Notes: a model not told the origin generated them from the sequence alone. Shown: positions 6,592 to 13,586, counted from the first letter of the stretch. The stretch is 14,680 bases of DNA from Bacillota bacterium (GCA_023399455.1 JAEWPN010000071.1:1-14680), one strand, 5' to 3'. Numbers and translations are program-made.

Positions 6592-6936
6592 TTAACATAT
6601 CTTATTCCTATCCTTGAGCAGATTGTGAAAGATAACGATGATGATAGCGGCAAGCAGTGAATTAAGAAATCCTCCCATGCTTATATTTGTTACAAAATGA
6701 TCTGCGATCATAATCGTCCAGGCATTCACAATAAAACTGAATAATCCCAAGGTAAGCAGACTGGCCGGTAATGTAATCAATAGCAGAATCGGTTTTAATA
6801 TAAGGTTTACTACTAACAATACTAATCCCATAATAAGAAGTGCCGGGATGCTGCCGATATGAATCGTGTGTATCACAAATGACAGCAGATATATCGTTAA
6901 TATGATAGATATATATTTTATGAACAGTTTCGTCAT
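6592..6936 (-). CDS. YvlD-like small membrane protein (phage_holin_4_2 family, not a phage gene)
   Basis: The 114-residue protein is mostly hydrophobic, with about four membrane helices. The sequence NLILKPILLLITLPASLLTLGLFSFIVNAW contains the conserved NxxLKP...LP..LLTLGLF pattern of the YvlD family. The family name comes from a weak holin-like resemblance; in Bacillus subtilis yvlD belongs to a chromosomal operon of the sigma-W envelope-stress regulon. The start follows CTGGAGG. It is the last gene of a four-gene leftward operon beginning at 8112, 22 bases after the small gene upstream. It ends 14 bases from the convergent mocR gene, with no terminator hairpin visible between them. Its molecular function is unknown. 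Confidence 0.88.
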   Translation of the reverse strand: MTKLFIKYISIILTIYLLSFVIHTIHIGSIPALLIMGLVLLVVNLILKPILLLITLPASLLTLGLFSFIVNAWTIMIADHFVTNISMGGFLNSLLAAIIIVIFHNLLKDRNKIC

Positions 6937-6958
6937 TATTACCTCCAGAAAATATGTT

Positions 6959-7273
6959 TTACCTGATTTTTATTAATACCTTTACTTTGTCGGTTGATAC
7001 ATCAACAATATTATAAGGTTCATTCTCGTTTAAAGAGTCCAGAAGCTTCATGACTATGACAGTGAGAACTTTTACCGAATAGATATTGATTCGCGAGGAT
7101 GAATTCTGATCAGGCACTCTTGGTGCAAAAAAATATGCGATGGTCAGTAAGTCGAGAAAACTGTCAAATAATTCTTGAAAAATATACAGGGGGATTGGAA
7201 GAGAAATATTTATAAACCTTCTATTCTCAATCTGAAGCCTGATCCATAATAAACGAAAGTGCTTAATCGACAT
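6959..7273 (-). CDS. Small hypothetical protein of the YvlD/DUF2089 operon
   Basis: I do not recognise a named family. The 104-residue product has a basic N-terminus, a moderately hydrophobic stretch at about residues 22-50 that may associate with the membrane, and a C-terminal half (VKVLTVIVMKLLDSL ... DKVKVLIKIR). The C-terminal pattern of a short helix followed by a VKVLI strand resembles small proteins I recall beside SHOCT-like genes in other Clostridia, but that is from memory. Its start codon overlaps the end of the SHOCT-like gene by 11 bases, and AAAGGTGAGAG gives a ribosome binding site, which supports a real, translationally coupled gene. Confidence 0.72.
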   Translation of the reverse strand: MSIKHFRLLWIRLQIENRRFINISLPIPLYIFQELFDSFLDLLTIAYFFAPRVPDQNSSSRINIYSVKVLTVIVMKLLDSLNENEPYNIVDVSTDKVKVLIKIR

Positions 7274-7703
7274 ATACTCTCACCTTTACCATCGCATTAT
7301 GGCTTTCATCCCAGGCCTCCACATCAACGATATTAGGGTCATCCAAAGTGCCGTTTATGATCTCCTCGATTATTTTGGCAAAATCGATGCTGGAAATATC
7401 GATTCCTTTTGCTTCCATCTCTCTTCTGGCATCCGCAGGAACCATAGTAGTCATCTTATCAGCAACTTCACTGATTGTAGTAAGCAGACGTATAGGCACA
7501 TTGACATTAACATTAACGGAATTGTTATCCGATGTAACCTTAACTTTAAGGAACTTATAGTTACGTCTTGTTGTTACGGCTTCAATCTGCTGAATTGCTT
7601 CCTCTTCCTTAGTTACATTCAAAGCTTCCAAAAGTTCCATACCCTCGGCAGCAGTAATCTGCCCTTTTTCTATCATTTCCAATATTTTTTGTTGTTCGCT
7701 CAT
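7263..7703 (-). CDS. SHOCT-like domain protein (YvlB N-terminal type)
   Basis: The 146-residue protein begins with a short two-helix SHOCT-like element (QQKILEMIEKGQITAAEGMELLEAL), followed by a strand-rich part (FLKVKVTSDNN, VNVNVNVPIRLL) and a C-terminal part with DARREMEAKGID and a closing VKVRVYVD strand. This layout is found in proteins encoded beside DUF2089 and YvlD genes, and the start resembles Bacillus YvlB. No enzymatic motif is present, and it looks cytoplasmic. The start follows AATAGGAGG. The gene is 19 bases downstream of the DUF2089 gene and overlaps the next gene by 11 bases. It may act as an assembly or protein-contact module; the true role is unknown. Confidence 0.85.
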   Translation of the reverse strand: MSEQQKILEMIEKGQITAAEGMELLEALNVTKEEEAIQQIEAVTTRRNYKFLKVKVTSDNNSVNVNVNVPIRLLTTISEVADKMTTMVPADARREMEAKGIDISSIDFAKIIEEIINGTLDDPNIVDVEAWDESHNAMVKVRVYVD

Positions 7704-7722
7704 AGACTGAACCTCCTATTAA

Positions 7723-8112
7723 TTATAAATTTTTAATACGTTCCGCTGCATCTTTCGGAGAAATTTCACCCTTTGATAACTGGTCAAGAATCTCATTCCT
7801 GGCAGCTGTTTTATCTTCATTTTCCTTTATCAGTTCCTTTGATGATACTTCATATCCAAGACCTCTTATGACCGTATCCAGCTTACCGCGCACAGTGGGA
7901 TAAGATATCCCCAGCTCCTTCTCGACATCCTTGATATTACCGCGACATTTTATGAATATCTTGACAAACTCAAGATCTTCTTCCGGAAGACGGCAGAATT
8001 CACAAGGCTGGAAATCACCTTCAATGGCAGTGGAACACTTTGGACAGCCGAGCTTGGTTATGGAAAGTTTTTCACCGCATACGGGACATTTACCCGGAGC
8101 TTTGTATTTCAT
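7723..8112 (-). CDS. DUF2089 protein: zinc ribbon, helix-turn-helix and SHOCT-like tail
   Basis: With the chosen start the product has 129 residues. Three CxxC pairs (Cys9/12, Cys23/26, Cys37/40) form an N-terminal zinc-binding region. Residues about 41-88 contain a helix-turn-helix (GNIKDVEKELGISYPTVRGKLDTVI), and the C-terminus (ARNEILDQLSKGEISPKDAAERI) is a SHOCT-like element resembling the start of the next gene's product. A DNA-binding regulator is likely. An ATG at 8122-8124 has AAAAGG directly against it, which leaves no spacing; the ATG at 8110-8112 has that site about 9 bases upstream and is preferred. As the first gene of the operon it may control it. Confidence 0.88.
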   Translation of the reverse strand: MKYKAPGKCPVCGEKLSITKLGCPKCSTAIEGDFQPCEFCRLPEEDLEFVKIFIKCRGNIKDVEKELGISYPTVRGKLDTVIRGLGYEVSSKELIKENEDKTAARNEILDQLSKGEISPKDAAERIKNL

Positions 8113-8145
8113 TGTTTTCACCATCCTTTTGCACTATTTGATTAT

Positions 8146-8174
8146 AATATATATCCAAAAATTAAATATGTCAA
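8146..8174 (-). promoter_or_regulatory. Sigma-A-like promoter of the DUF2089-YvlD operon
   Basis: On the minus strand a perfect TTGACA (8169-8174) is followed after 17 bases by TATATT (8146-8151). The start of transcription is expected near 8139. The A/T-only stretch immediately upstream could serve as an UP element. The consensus is that of the housekeeping sigma factor rather than the sigma-W type known for Bacillus yvlABCD. Confidence 0.7.
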
Positions 8175-8240
8175 TATATTTATTAATTATTTTAATTTTA
8201 TAATTAATATTATTAATATTATAATTAAATATATAAAAAA
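8173..8240. other. 68-bp stretch with no G or C
   Basis: Every base from 8173 to 8240 is A or T. It lies between the helicase terminator and the -35 element of the DUF2089 operon, in the UP-element position for that promoter. It contains a 9-bp tandem repeat (TAATATTAT twice). No coding capacity is seen. Confidence 0.8.
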
Positions 8241-8269
8241 CCTCCATATACCTATTCAGGTCATGGAGG
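8235..8269 (-). terminator. Rho-independent terminator of the helicase gene group
   Basis: On the minus strand, CCTCCAT and ATGGAGG (8241-8247 and 8263-8269) form a 7-bp outer stem. ACCT and AGGT (8250-8253 and 8258-8261) form a 4-bp inner stem. A run of six T residues follows (8235-8240). It lies just downstream of the stop codon of the DEAD-box helicase gene. Confidence 0.85.
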
Positions 8270-8277
8270 ATCAATAT

Positions 8278-9612
8278 TTATCGGTCTCTTTTTTTACCTT
8301 TTTTTGAAAATTTCAAAGAACTTCTCTTCTCTTTCAGAGTACCGTTTTCAGCCATTCGATGCTTTTTATCAGGGAAAGTCCCTGTTTGTTTAGAAACAGC
8401 TTGTCCGGTACTTGTATGTGATGAAGCCTTTTTACCGCCCCTTGGCTGTGTGGTTTTTGGCGCCGGAAAATTATTCACTAATGGGTATGGATGATCTTTA
8501 ACCTCATTTAATCGCTTTTTAATCAGCTTTTCTATATCTGCAAGCTGCTCTTTCTCATCGAAATCACAGAAAGAAATTGCTATGCCGCCAAGTCCGGCAC
8601 GTCCGGTCCGTCCGATACGATGCACATAAGTTTCAGGTACATCGGGCAGATCATAATTAATAACATGAGATAATTCATCGATGTCAATTCCTCTTGCCGC
8701 GATATCCGTTGCAACCAATATCCTTAACTTTTTGTTTTTAAAATTATTTAAAGCACTTTGGCGTGCTCCCTGGGATTTATCGCCATGGATTGCTTGTGCC
8801 GGCACATTATTCCTTGATAATTGCCGAATAATCCGGTCGGCGCCATGCTTGGTACGGGTAAATACCAGCGCTGATACTATGGTCTTATCTTTTAACAAGT
8901 GTACCAATAGATTCTTCTTATTATTTTTATCCACATAGTACACATACTGTTCTATGGCATCCACGGTTGATGATACCGGTGTGATTTCAATTTTGGCAGG
9001 ATTCCTGAGCATATCATTTGACAGCTTCGCAACGTCAGCCGGCATGGTGGCTGAAAAAAGCAAGGTTTGCTTGTTTACCGGTATTTTGGCTATTATTTTT
9101 TTGATATCATTAATAAATCCCATATCCAACATACGGTCAGCTTCATCTAATATAAATATTTTTAGAAATTTTAAATCGATCTTTTTTTGATTGATTAAAT
9201 CATTCAATCTGCCGGGTGTCGCTACAAGGATATCCACACCTTGTTGTAAATGCTCCTCCTGTGGTTTTTGTGATACACCGCCAAAAATTACGCAGGATCT
9301 TAATTTGGTATATTTACCATAGGTACAAAAGCTTTCATAAATCTGAAGCGCCAGTTCTCTGGTCGGCGTTACAATCAGAGCCCGTATTTTACGTTCCACT
9401 GTTCCGGAAGCTTTATCTTCACTGAGCAGTTGCAGCGTTGGTATTGCAAATGCTGCTGTCTTTCCGGTACCGGTCTGCGCACATCCGATTAAATCTCTGC
9501 CGCTTAAAATGCAAGGTATTGCTTTTTCCTGTATCGGTGTCGGAACTGTATAATTTTCTTTCTCTAAAGCCTTTAAAATGGCAGGTATAACATTTAATTC
9601 TTTAAATTGCAT
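8278..9612 (-). CDS. DEAD-box ATP-dependent RNA helicase, RhlE/CshA-like
   Basis: The 444-residue protein has the complete DEAD-box motif set: the Q-motif region PTPIQ (24-28), motif I AQTGTGKT (45-52), PTRELA (83-88), TPGRL (132-136), motif II DEAD (156-159), motif III SAT (187-189), ARGID (306-310), and motif VI HRIGRTGR (331-338). Residues about 380-444 form a low-complexity basic tail ending in KKGKKRDR, probably an RNA-contact region. Such helicases unwind short RNA duplexes in ribosome assembly, RNA decay and cold adaptation. The start follows TTAGGAGC. It lies 21 bases after a DUF1456 gene and is followed by a clear terminator. The resemblance is closest to the RhlE group; assignment to CshA itself is not certain. 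Confidence 0.95.
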   Translation of the reverse strand: MQFKELNVIPAILKALEKENYTVPTPIQEKAIPCILSGRDLIGCAQTGTGKTAAFAIPTLQLLSEDKASGTVERKIRALIVTPTRELALQIYESFCTYGKYTKLRSCVIFGGVSQKPQEEHLQQGVDILVATPGRLNDLINQKKIDLKFLKIFILDEADRMLDMGFINDIKKIIAKIPVNKQTLLFSATMPADVAKLSNDMLRNPAKIEITPVSSTVDAIEQYVYYVDKNNKKNLLVHLLKDKTIVSALVFTRTKHGADRIIRQLSRNNVPAQAIHGDKSQGARQSALNNFKNKKLRILVATDIAARGIDIDELSHVINYDLPDVPETYVHRIGRTGRAGLGGIAISFCDFDEKEQLADIEKLIKKRLNEVKDHPYPLVNNFPAPKTTQPRGGKKASSHTSTGQAVSKQTGTFPDKKHRMAENGTLKEKRSSLKFSKKGKKRDR

Positions 9613-9633
9613 ATTTGCTCCTAACTTATTCTA

Positions 9634-10158
9634 TTACTTATTCCTGTATCTGATTGCCAAACCCTTCAGAAATTTTCGTACATATCGATCGCCGCATTCC
9701 TTATAATTGCGCTGTCCTTCTCTGCGTAATACTGCACTTAATTCACTGTTTGACAAATTAGCTCCGGCATCGTTTAATATATCAAGCATGTCCTCACCGG
9801 TAAGAGACAGTGCGATTTTTACTTTCTTCAGAAAAACATTATTTACAGCTTTGTTATTATTAATCATAAAGACCTGCTTCTGTGTCTGCCCCGGTTGCAA
9901 TTCTTGTTTTCCTCTTTTGAAAATAATAAAACCATTTAAAAAAGACTCCAGCATATAGTTATTACAATTTTTCATATCATCAGCAGCGATAAACTCATCC
10001 TCTGAATCAATATTACTATTGTTTTCAGGCTTTGACAGCATTCTTTGAAGTTCTTCTTTCGTTACAGTTACTCCGCCCAGTCTGAAAATTTCCACCATAT
10101 CTGTATCCTTGATATCCAGAGCATACCTTAATCTTATTAATATATCGTTGTTATTCAT
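9634..10158 (-). CDS. DUF1456 family protein (YehS-like)
   Basis: The 174-residue protein has two related halves. MNNNDILIRLRYALDIKDTD... (residues 1-40) and NNVFLKKVKIALSLTGEDML... (about 106-145) each begin a DUF1456 repeat, and the conserved ESFLNGFI.FKRGK and ECGDRYVRKFLKGLA segments close them. It is close in pattern to E. coli YehS, with an extra acidic, asparagine-rich insert at about residues 43-62. The molecular function of the family is unknown. It is placed between two RNA helicase genes on the same strand, 57 bases after dbpA and 21 bases before the second helicase, so a link with RNA or ribosome metabolism is possible. AAGAAGG lies before the start. Confidence 0.92.
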   Translation of the reverse strand: MNNNDILIRLRYALDIKDTDMVEIFRLGGVTVTKEELQRMLSKPENNSNIDSEDEFIAADDMKNCNNYMLESFLNGFIIFKRGKQELQPGQTQKQVFMINNNKAVNNVFLKKVKIALSLTGEDMLDILNDAGANLSNSELSAVLRREGQRNYKECGDRYVRKFLKGLAIRYRNK

Positions 10159-10201
10159 ACAATACCTTCTTACAAATTATATTTTCAAATATCTGATAAT
10201 C

Positions 10202-10210
10202 ATTATACCA
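10202..10210 (-). promoter_or_regulatory. Possible extended -10 promoter for the DUF1456-helicase genes
   Basis: In the 57-base gap after dbpA, the minus strand carries TGGTATAAT, a TGn-extended perfect -10 element. No recognisable -35 lies 16-18 bases upstream. The downstream pair may therefore be expressed separately from, as well as together with, dbpA. Confidence 0.4.
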
Positions 10211-10215
10211 CTTAA

Positions 10216-11664
10216 TTAAATTTTATCTTTTACCTTTGTTACCTTCAATAGCTTACCGTTAATCCTTGTATTTTTCATTGCTTCCAGTACCAAAGGGCCT
10301 TTACCGTTTAATATTTCTACATAGGTAAGGGTATCTTGAATGGCTATTATTCCAATGTCCTGGGCCTCTACACCTTCCAGATTGGATATGACTCCAACAA
10401 AATTGGTTGCTCTGAGCTTCTTTTTTTTCCCGCCGCCAAATCGCAGCTTCATTATCTCCTTATTTAATTGATCACCTTTCATTTTTTTAATCCGGGGAGA
10501 CATATTCATTTTTTCGTCAAAGGATGGTTTGTGAACAGACACCTCCTCTTTGTCAGGCTTCGGCATTTCCTGAATTTTAAATCCGATCAGCTCTTCGATA
10601 TCATGCAGATATCTGGTTTGTGCCGGAACCACAAAGGAAAGGGCTTTCCCTTTTTGACCTGCACGCCCTGTTCTTCCCGTACGGTGGACATAGTTTTCTC
10701 TATCCAGGGGAATATCATAATTAATGACCAGGGAAATATTCTCTATATCTATCCCCCTTGCTGCTACATCTGTAGCTATCAAATAGCGGTATTCTCCCCT
10801 TTTAAAGCGCATCATTGCAGACAGCCGATCTTTCTGTTCCATGCCTCCGTGCAATTTATTACAGGGATAGCCCAAATCCTCCAGACAATCACATACCATA
10901 TCCACCCGGTCCTTTGTACTGCAAAAGATAATACAGCTATCCGGATTTTCAATAATCATAACATCGGTAAGTAATTCGAATTTATCTTCTTCCTTCGTAA
11001 CATAAAGAAAATGATCAGTATCAGCTGTCATGATATCGGCCTCGCTGACATCTATATTGACAGGGTTTCTCATGTAATTTGATATATTTTTTACTTCATC
11101 GGACATGGTAGCAGAAAACAACATTGTCATCCGTTCCTCAGGCAGTTCTTCCATAATCGCTTCCACCTGATCGGTAAATCCCATATCAAACATTCTATCG
11201 GCTTCATCAATGACTAAGTAATTGATCTTACTTAAGGTTAAGGTGCCTTTGATTATGTGATCCATGACACGCCCCGGCGTACCAACAACTACGTGCGTTT
11301 TCTGTTTCAACTCTGCTTTCTCGATAGAAAATTGATGTCTTCCATAGATTGCAGATGCTTTTACTCGTTTAAATCTGCCTATATTTGTAAAATCATCTTT
11401 TATTTGAACAGCGAGCTCCCTTGTTGGAACTAAGATAAGCGCTTGTGGTTTGTTTTCAAGCCATTCGACTAATTCACAAATCGGAATTGCGTATGCGGCA
11501 GTTTTTCCACTGCCTGTCCGTGCCTTAACGATAAGGTCGTTTTTTTCTAAAGCGGATGGAATGACCCTATTCTGTACTTCCGTAGGTATATTATACTCCA
11601 GTCCACTAAGTGCCTTTACAATATCCTCACTGAGCATATAATCATGAAAACTTCCAATATCCAT
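10216..11664 (-). CDS. dbpA: ATP-dependent RNA helicase DbpA (YxiN type), 23S rRNA-specific
   Basis: The 482-residue protein follows B. subtilis DbpA/YxiN closely along its length. Motifs seen: ARTGSGKT (48-55), PTRELA (80-85), TPGR (129-132), DEAD (153-156), SAT (184-186), ARGID (302-306) and [10 protein letters not shown] (327-336). Residues about 408-482 are the DbpA-specific RNA-recognition domain ([16 protein letters not shown] ... [15 protein letters not shown]). In known members this domain binds hairpin 92 of 23S rRNA and directs the helicase to late 50S assembly. A longer start at 11679 has no ribosome binding site; GAGAGG precedes the ATG at 11662-11664, which is chosen. It is divergent from an rsmH-like gene, another ribosome-modifying function. 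Confidence 0.96.
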   Translation of the reverse strand: MDIGSFHDYMLSEDIVKALSGLEYNIPTEVQNRVIPSALEKNDLIVKARTGSGKTAAYAIPICELVEWLENKPQALILVPTRELAVQIKDDFTNIGRFKRVKASAIYGRHQFSIEKAELKQKTHVVVGTPGRVMDHIIKGTLTLSKINYLVIDEADRMFDMGFTDQVEAIMEELPEERMTMLFSATMSDEVKNISNYMRNPVNIDVSEADIMTADTDHFLYVTKEEDKFELLTDVMIIENPDSCIIFCSTKDRVDMVCDCLEDLGYPCNKLHGGMEQKDRLSAMMRFKRGEYRYLIATDVAARGIDIENISLVINYDIPLDRENYVHRTGRTGRAGQKGKALSFVVPAQTRYLHDIEELIGFKIQEMPKPDKEEVSVHKPSFDEKMNMSPRIKKMKGDQLNKEIMKLRFGGGKKKKLRATNFVGVISNLEGVEAQDIGIIAIQDTLTYVEILNGKGPLVLEAMKNTRINGKLLKVTKVKDKI

Positions 11665-11743
11665 ACACGAGCCTCTCATTCAATTCAACATCTATATAAT
11701 TACAGAATGGATTACTTGCCATCAATTAGTTACATACTAACCC

Positions 11744-11772
11744 ATTTTACATGGGTATACCATTCAATGCAA
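11744..11772 (-). promoter_or_regulatory. Sigma-A-like promoter of dbpA
   Basis: On the minus strand TTGCAT (11767-11772) and TAAAAT (11744-11749) are 17 bases apart, giving a leader of about 75 bases before dbpA. The short inverted repeat ACCCAT/ATGGGT (about 11740-11756) overlaps the -10 element and could be a protein-binding site. Confidence 0.55.
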
Positions 11773-11815
11773 TAAAAACCGAGTTTTGCAAAGCGAAAAT
11801 ACTGGATAGTAAAGT

Positions 11816-11844
11816 TTGCTATTATGAGATACATTTGATATTAT
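11816..11844 (+). promoter_or_regulatory. Candidate distal promoter of the rsmH-like gene
   Basis: TTGCTA (11816-11821) and TATTAT (11839-11844) are 17 bases apart. Transcription would start near 11852, exactly at the left arm of the inverted repeat 11853-11907, so the RNA would begin with that hairpin. Confidence 0.4.
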
Positions 11845-11852
11845 ATGTTTTG

Positions 11853-11907
11853 TACCATCGTTTGACAAGGTCTATCCGACCGTGTGTGACATTGACAAAC
11901 GATGGTA
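11853..11907 (+). promoter_or_regulatory. 12-bp perfect inverted repeat upstream of the rsmH-like gene
   Basis: TACCATCGTTTG (11853-11864) and CAAACGATGGTA (11896-11907) are exact inverted copies separated by 31 bases. The loop contains a smaller hairpin, GGTC-TATCC-GACC. As RNA it would form a two-part stem in the leader of a transcript from the distal promoter; as DNA its right arm overlaps the -35 element of the proximal promoter. No T-run follows, so it is not a simple terminator. Confidence 0.55.
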
Positions 11908-11921
11908 GGCATATTTAAAAT
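11892..11921 (+). promoter_or_regulatory. Proximal promoter of the rsmH-like gene
   Basis: A perfect TTGACA (11892-11897) and TAAAAT (11916-11921) are 18 bases apart. Transcription would start near 11928, giving a leader of only about 19 bases that still contains the ribosome binding site AAAGGTGG (11931-11938). Confidence 0.55.
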
Positions 11922-11946
11922 AGAAATTTAAAAGGTGGGAGCAGGA

Positions 11947-12996
11947 ATGGGTAATCAGGAACAAAAGCATAAAAGGCGTACCAGATATAACGGTACTCAT
12001 CCAAAGGCTTTTAAAGATAAATATAAGGAATTAAATCCTGAGCTATATGCCGATACTGTGGAAAAGGTTATTCAAAAGGGCAATACTCCTGCCGGTATGC
12101 ATCGCTCGATCTGTGTGAAAGAAATATTGGAATTCTTACAAATTACCCCCGGGCAAACCGGACTGGATGCAACCTTAGGCTATGGCGGCCATACTTTAGA
12201 GTTGCTTAAATGTTTAAATTCAAAGGGGCACTTATATGCTACCGATGTAGATTCTATCGAACTGCCCCGTACGAGGGAGCGTTTAGAGCGCTTAGGTTAC
12301 GGCCCGGAGATTTTAACGGTCAAGCATACTAATTTTTCCAATATAGATCAAATTACTTCCGAATCGGGGCCGCTTAATTTTATATTGGCTGATTTGGGGG
12401 TTTCTTCGATGCAAATAGATAATCCCGAAAGAGGATTCTCCTATAAGACAGAAGGACCATTAGATTTACGGCTAAATCCTTCTAAAGGCATGTCCGCAGC
12501 AGAGCGCCTTAAAAATATTTCACTGGAAGAATTACATGGTATGTTGTCGGAAAACGCGGACGAACCTCATTGTGCTGATATCGCCCGTGCTATTATCTCA
12601 GCGATAAAAAAAGGAACCGACATAGCAACGACAAGTCAGCTCCAACAAATTATCAAAGACACGCTTAGATTCCTTCCTGAAAAAGACAGAGACAATGAGA
12701 TTAAAAAATCTTGTCAAAGATGCTTTCAAGCATTACGAATTGATGTTAATAATGAATTTGAAATGCTATATGAATTCTTAGAAAAACTTCCTGCCGCATT
12801 AGCTGAGGGCGGGCGTGTTGCTATCCTCACTTTTCATTCCGGCGAGGATCGTCTCGTTAAAAAGTCTTTCCAGCGCTTCTATCGTGAAGGTATCTATAGC
12901 GAAATAGCTTCTGAGGCTATCCGGCCATCAGCAGCCGAATGTAGTTCCAACAGCCGCGCCAGGAGTGCGAAATTACGTTGGGCTGTAAAATCATGA
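11947..12996 (+). CDS. Long-form RsmH-like 16S rRNA (cytosine-1402-N4) methyltransferase paralogue
   Basis: RsmH methylates N4 of C1402 in the decoding centre of 16S rRNA using SAM. The 349-residue product shows the family motifs: LDATLGYGGHT (73-83), ADLGVSSMQIDNPERGFSY (148-166), PLDLRLNPSKGMSAAERL (171-188), FQALRIDVNNE (260-270), and GGRVAILTFHSGEDRLVKKSF (288-308). It has an extra basic N-terminus of about 45 residues before the point where typical RsmH (about 310 residues) begins, and several motif substitutions such as TFHSGED for SFHSLED. The gene is not in a dcw cell-division cluster, so it is probably a second copy. A GTG at 11935 is in frame, but AAAGGTGG fits the ATG at 11947. Its stop overlaps that of the convergent mntR. 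Confidence 0.92.
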   Translation: MGNQEQKHKRRTRYNGTHPKAFKDKYKELNPELYADTVEKVIQKGNTPAGMHRSICVKEILEFLQITPGQTGLDATLGYGGHTLELLKCLNSKGHLYATDVDSIELPRTRERLERLGYGPEILTVKHTNFSNIDQITSESGPLNFILADLGVSSMQIDNPERGFSYKTEGPLDLRLNPSKGMSAAERLKNISLEELHGMLSENADEPHCADIARAIISAIKKGTDIATTSQLQQIIKDTLRFLPEKDRDNEIKKSCQRCFQALRIDVNNEFEMLYEFLEKLPAALAEGGRVAILTFHSGEDRLVKKSFQRFYREGIYSEIASEAIRPSAAECSSNSRARSAKLRWAVKS

Positions 12997-13473
12997 CGAT
13001 CTTTCGCCCTGTTGTGTTTTATATGCTTCAAATCTACTTATAATATCAGGATTATCAACCAAAAAATCTACTAAATTCTTTATACGAAATGTGGTTTCAT
13101 TACTTAATGTATGCTCTATCTTTTCAGTTTCCTGCAGCACCATGGAAGCATCAACACCGATAATTCTCATAAAGTTTTCAATAATCTTATGGCGCTTTAT
13201 GAGCCAGTCTCCGATCTCCTTACCTTTTTCCTCAAGGAAAAGTACACTGTACTTTTCATACTTAATATATCCCATTTCAGAAAGACGCTGAACCATTTTT
13301 GTTGCGGATGAGGGTTGAATATTAAGGGCTTGTGATAACTCATTAATTCTTGTAAATCCGTTTTTAATTGAAAGCCGGCTAATCATTTCGATATAGTCTT
13401 CCATAGACGCAGTCAGGGAACTGTCGTCTTTTTTCATATATTCATTAAAGGTATGAAAATCACTGTTTTTCAT
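12991..13473 (-). CDS. mntR: MntR-type manganese-dependent transcriptional regulator (DtxR family)
   Basis: With the chosen start the product has 160 residues. It has a winged helix-turn-helix (TRINELSQALNIQPSSATKMVQRLSEMGYI, about 41-70) and a metal-binding dimerisation region. All residues matching the B. subtilis MntR metal ligands are present: Asp26 and Glu29 in SMEDYIE, His95 in KRHKIIE, and Glu117, Glu120 and His121 in ETEKIEHTL. The aspartate and Glu117 are typical of manganese-selective members. With Mn bound, MntR represses uptake genes; none lies nearby. About 20 residues precede the usual N-terminus. A GTG start at 13512 lacks a ribosome binding site, whereas AGGTGGAG precedes the ATG at 13473. 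The stop codon overlaps the convergent rsmH-like stop. Confidence 0.9.
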   Translation of the reverse strand: MKNSDFHTFNEYMKKDDSSLTASMEDYIEMISRLSIKNGFTRINELSQALNIQPSSATKMVQRLSEMGYIKYEKYSVLFLEEKGKEIGDWLIKRHKIIENFMRIIGVDASMVLQETEKIEHTLSNETTFRIKNLVDFLVDNPDIISRFEAYKTQQGERSS

Positions 13474-13586
13474 GCTCCACCTGCCCGAATGCCTCTTTAT
13501 AAGTTTATTCACTTAAATTTTAAACATTCCCAATGTAACACTTTTGGCCCTAACTGGTTGCTATACATGATTTTTGCCGGGCAGGC

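Noticed and set aside
6592..6936. Prophage remnant suggested by the 'phage holin' family name
   Set aside because: The protein is YvlD-like, belongs to a chromosomal operon, and no other phage gene, integrase or attachment site is seen nearby.
7299..7736. Plus-strand open frame of 145 codons opposite the SHOCT-like gene
   Set aside because: It is antisense to an operon gene with a strong ribosome binding site and family match; it is rich in Phe, Leu and Ile as expected from reverse reading of the coding strand.
10468..10974. Plus-strand open frame of 168 codons opposite dbpA
   Set aside because: It is antisense to conserved helicase motifs and shows no start signal or family resemblance.
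11853..11907. The inverted repeat as the end of an insertion element
   Set aside because: There is no transposase, no flanking target-site duplication, and the interval is only 55 bases, so a regulatory reading is simpler.
13524..13536. ACATT-CCC-AATGT inverted repeat upstream of mntR as an MntR box
   Set aside because: The arms are only 5 bp and the sequence does not resemble the MntR box known from Bacillus; a chance match is likely in AT-rich DNA.
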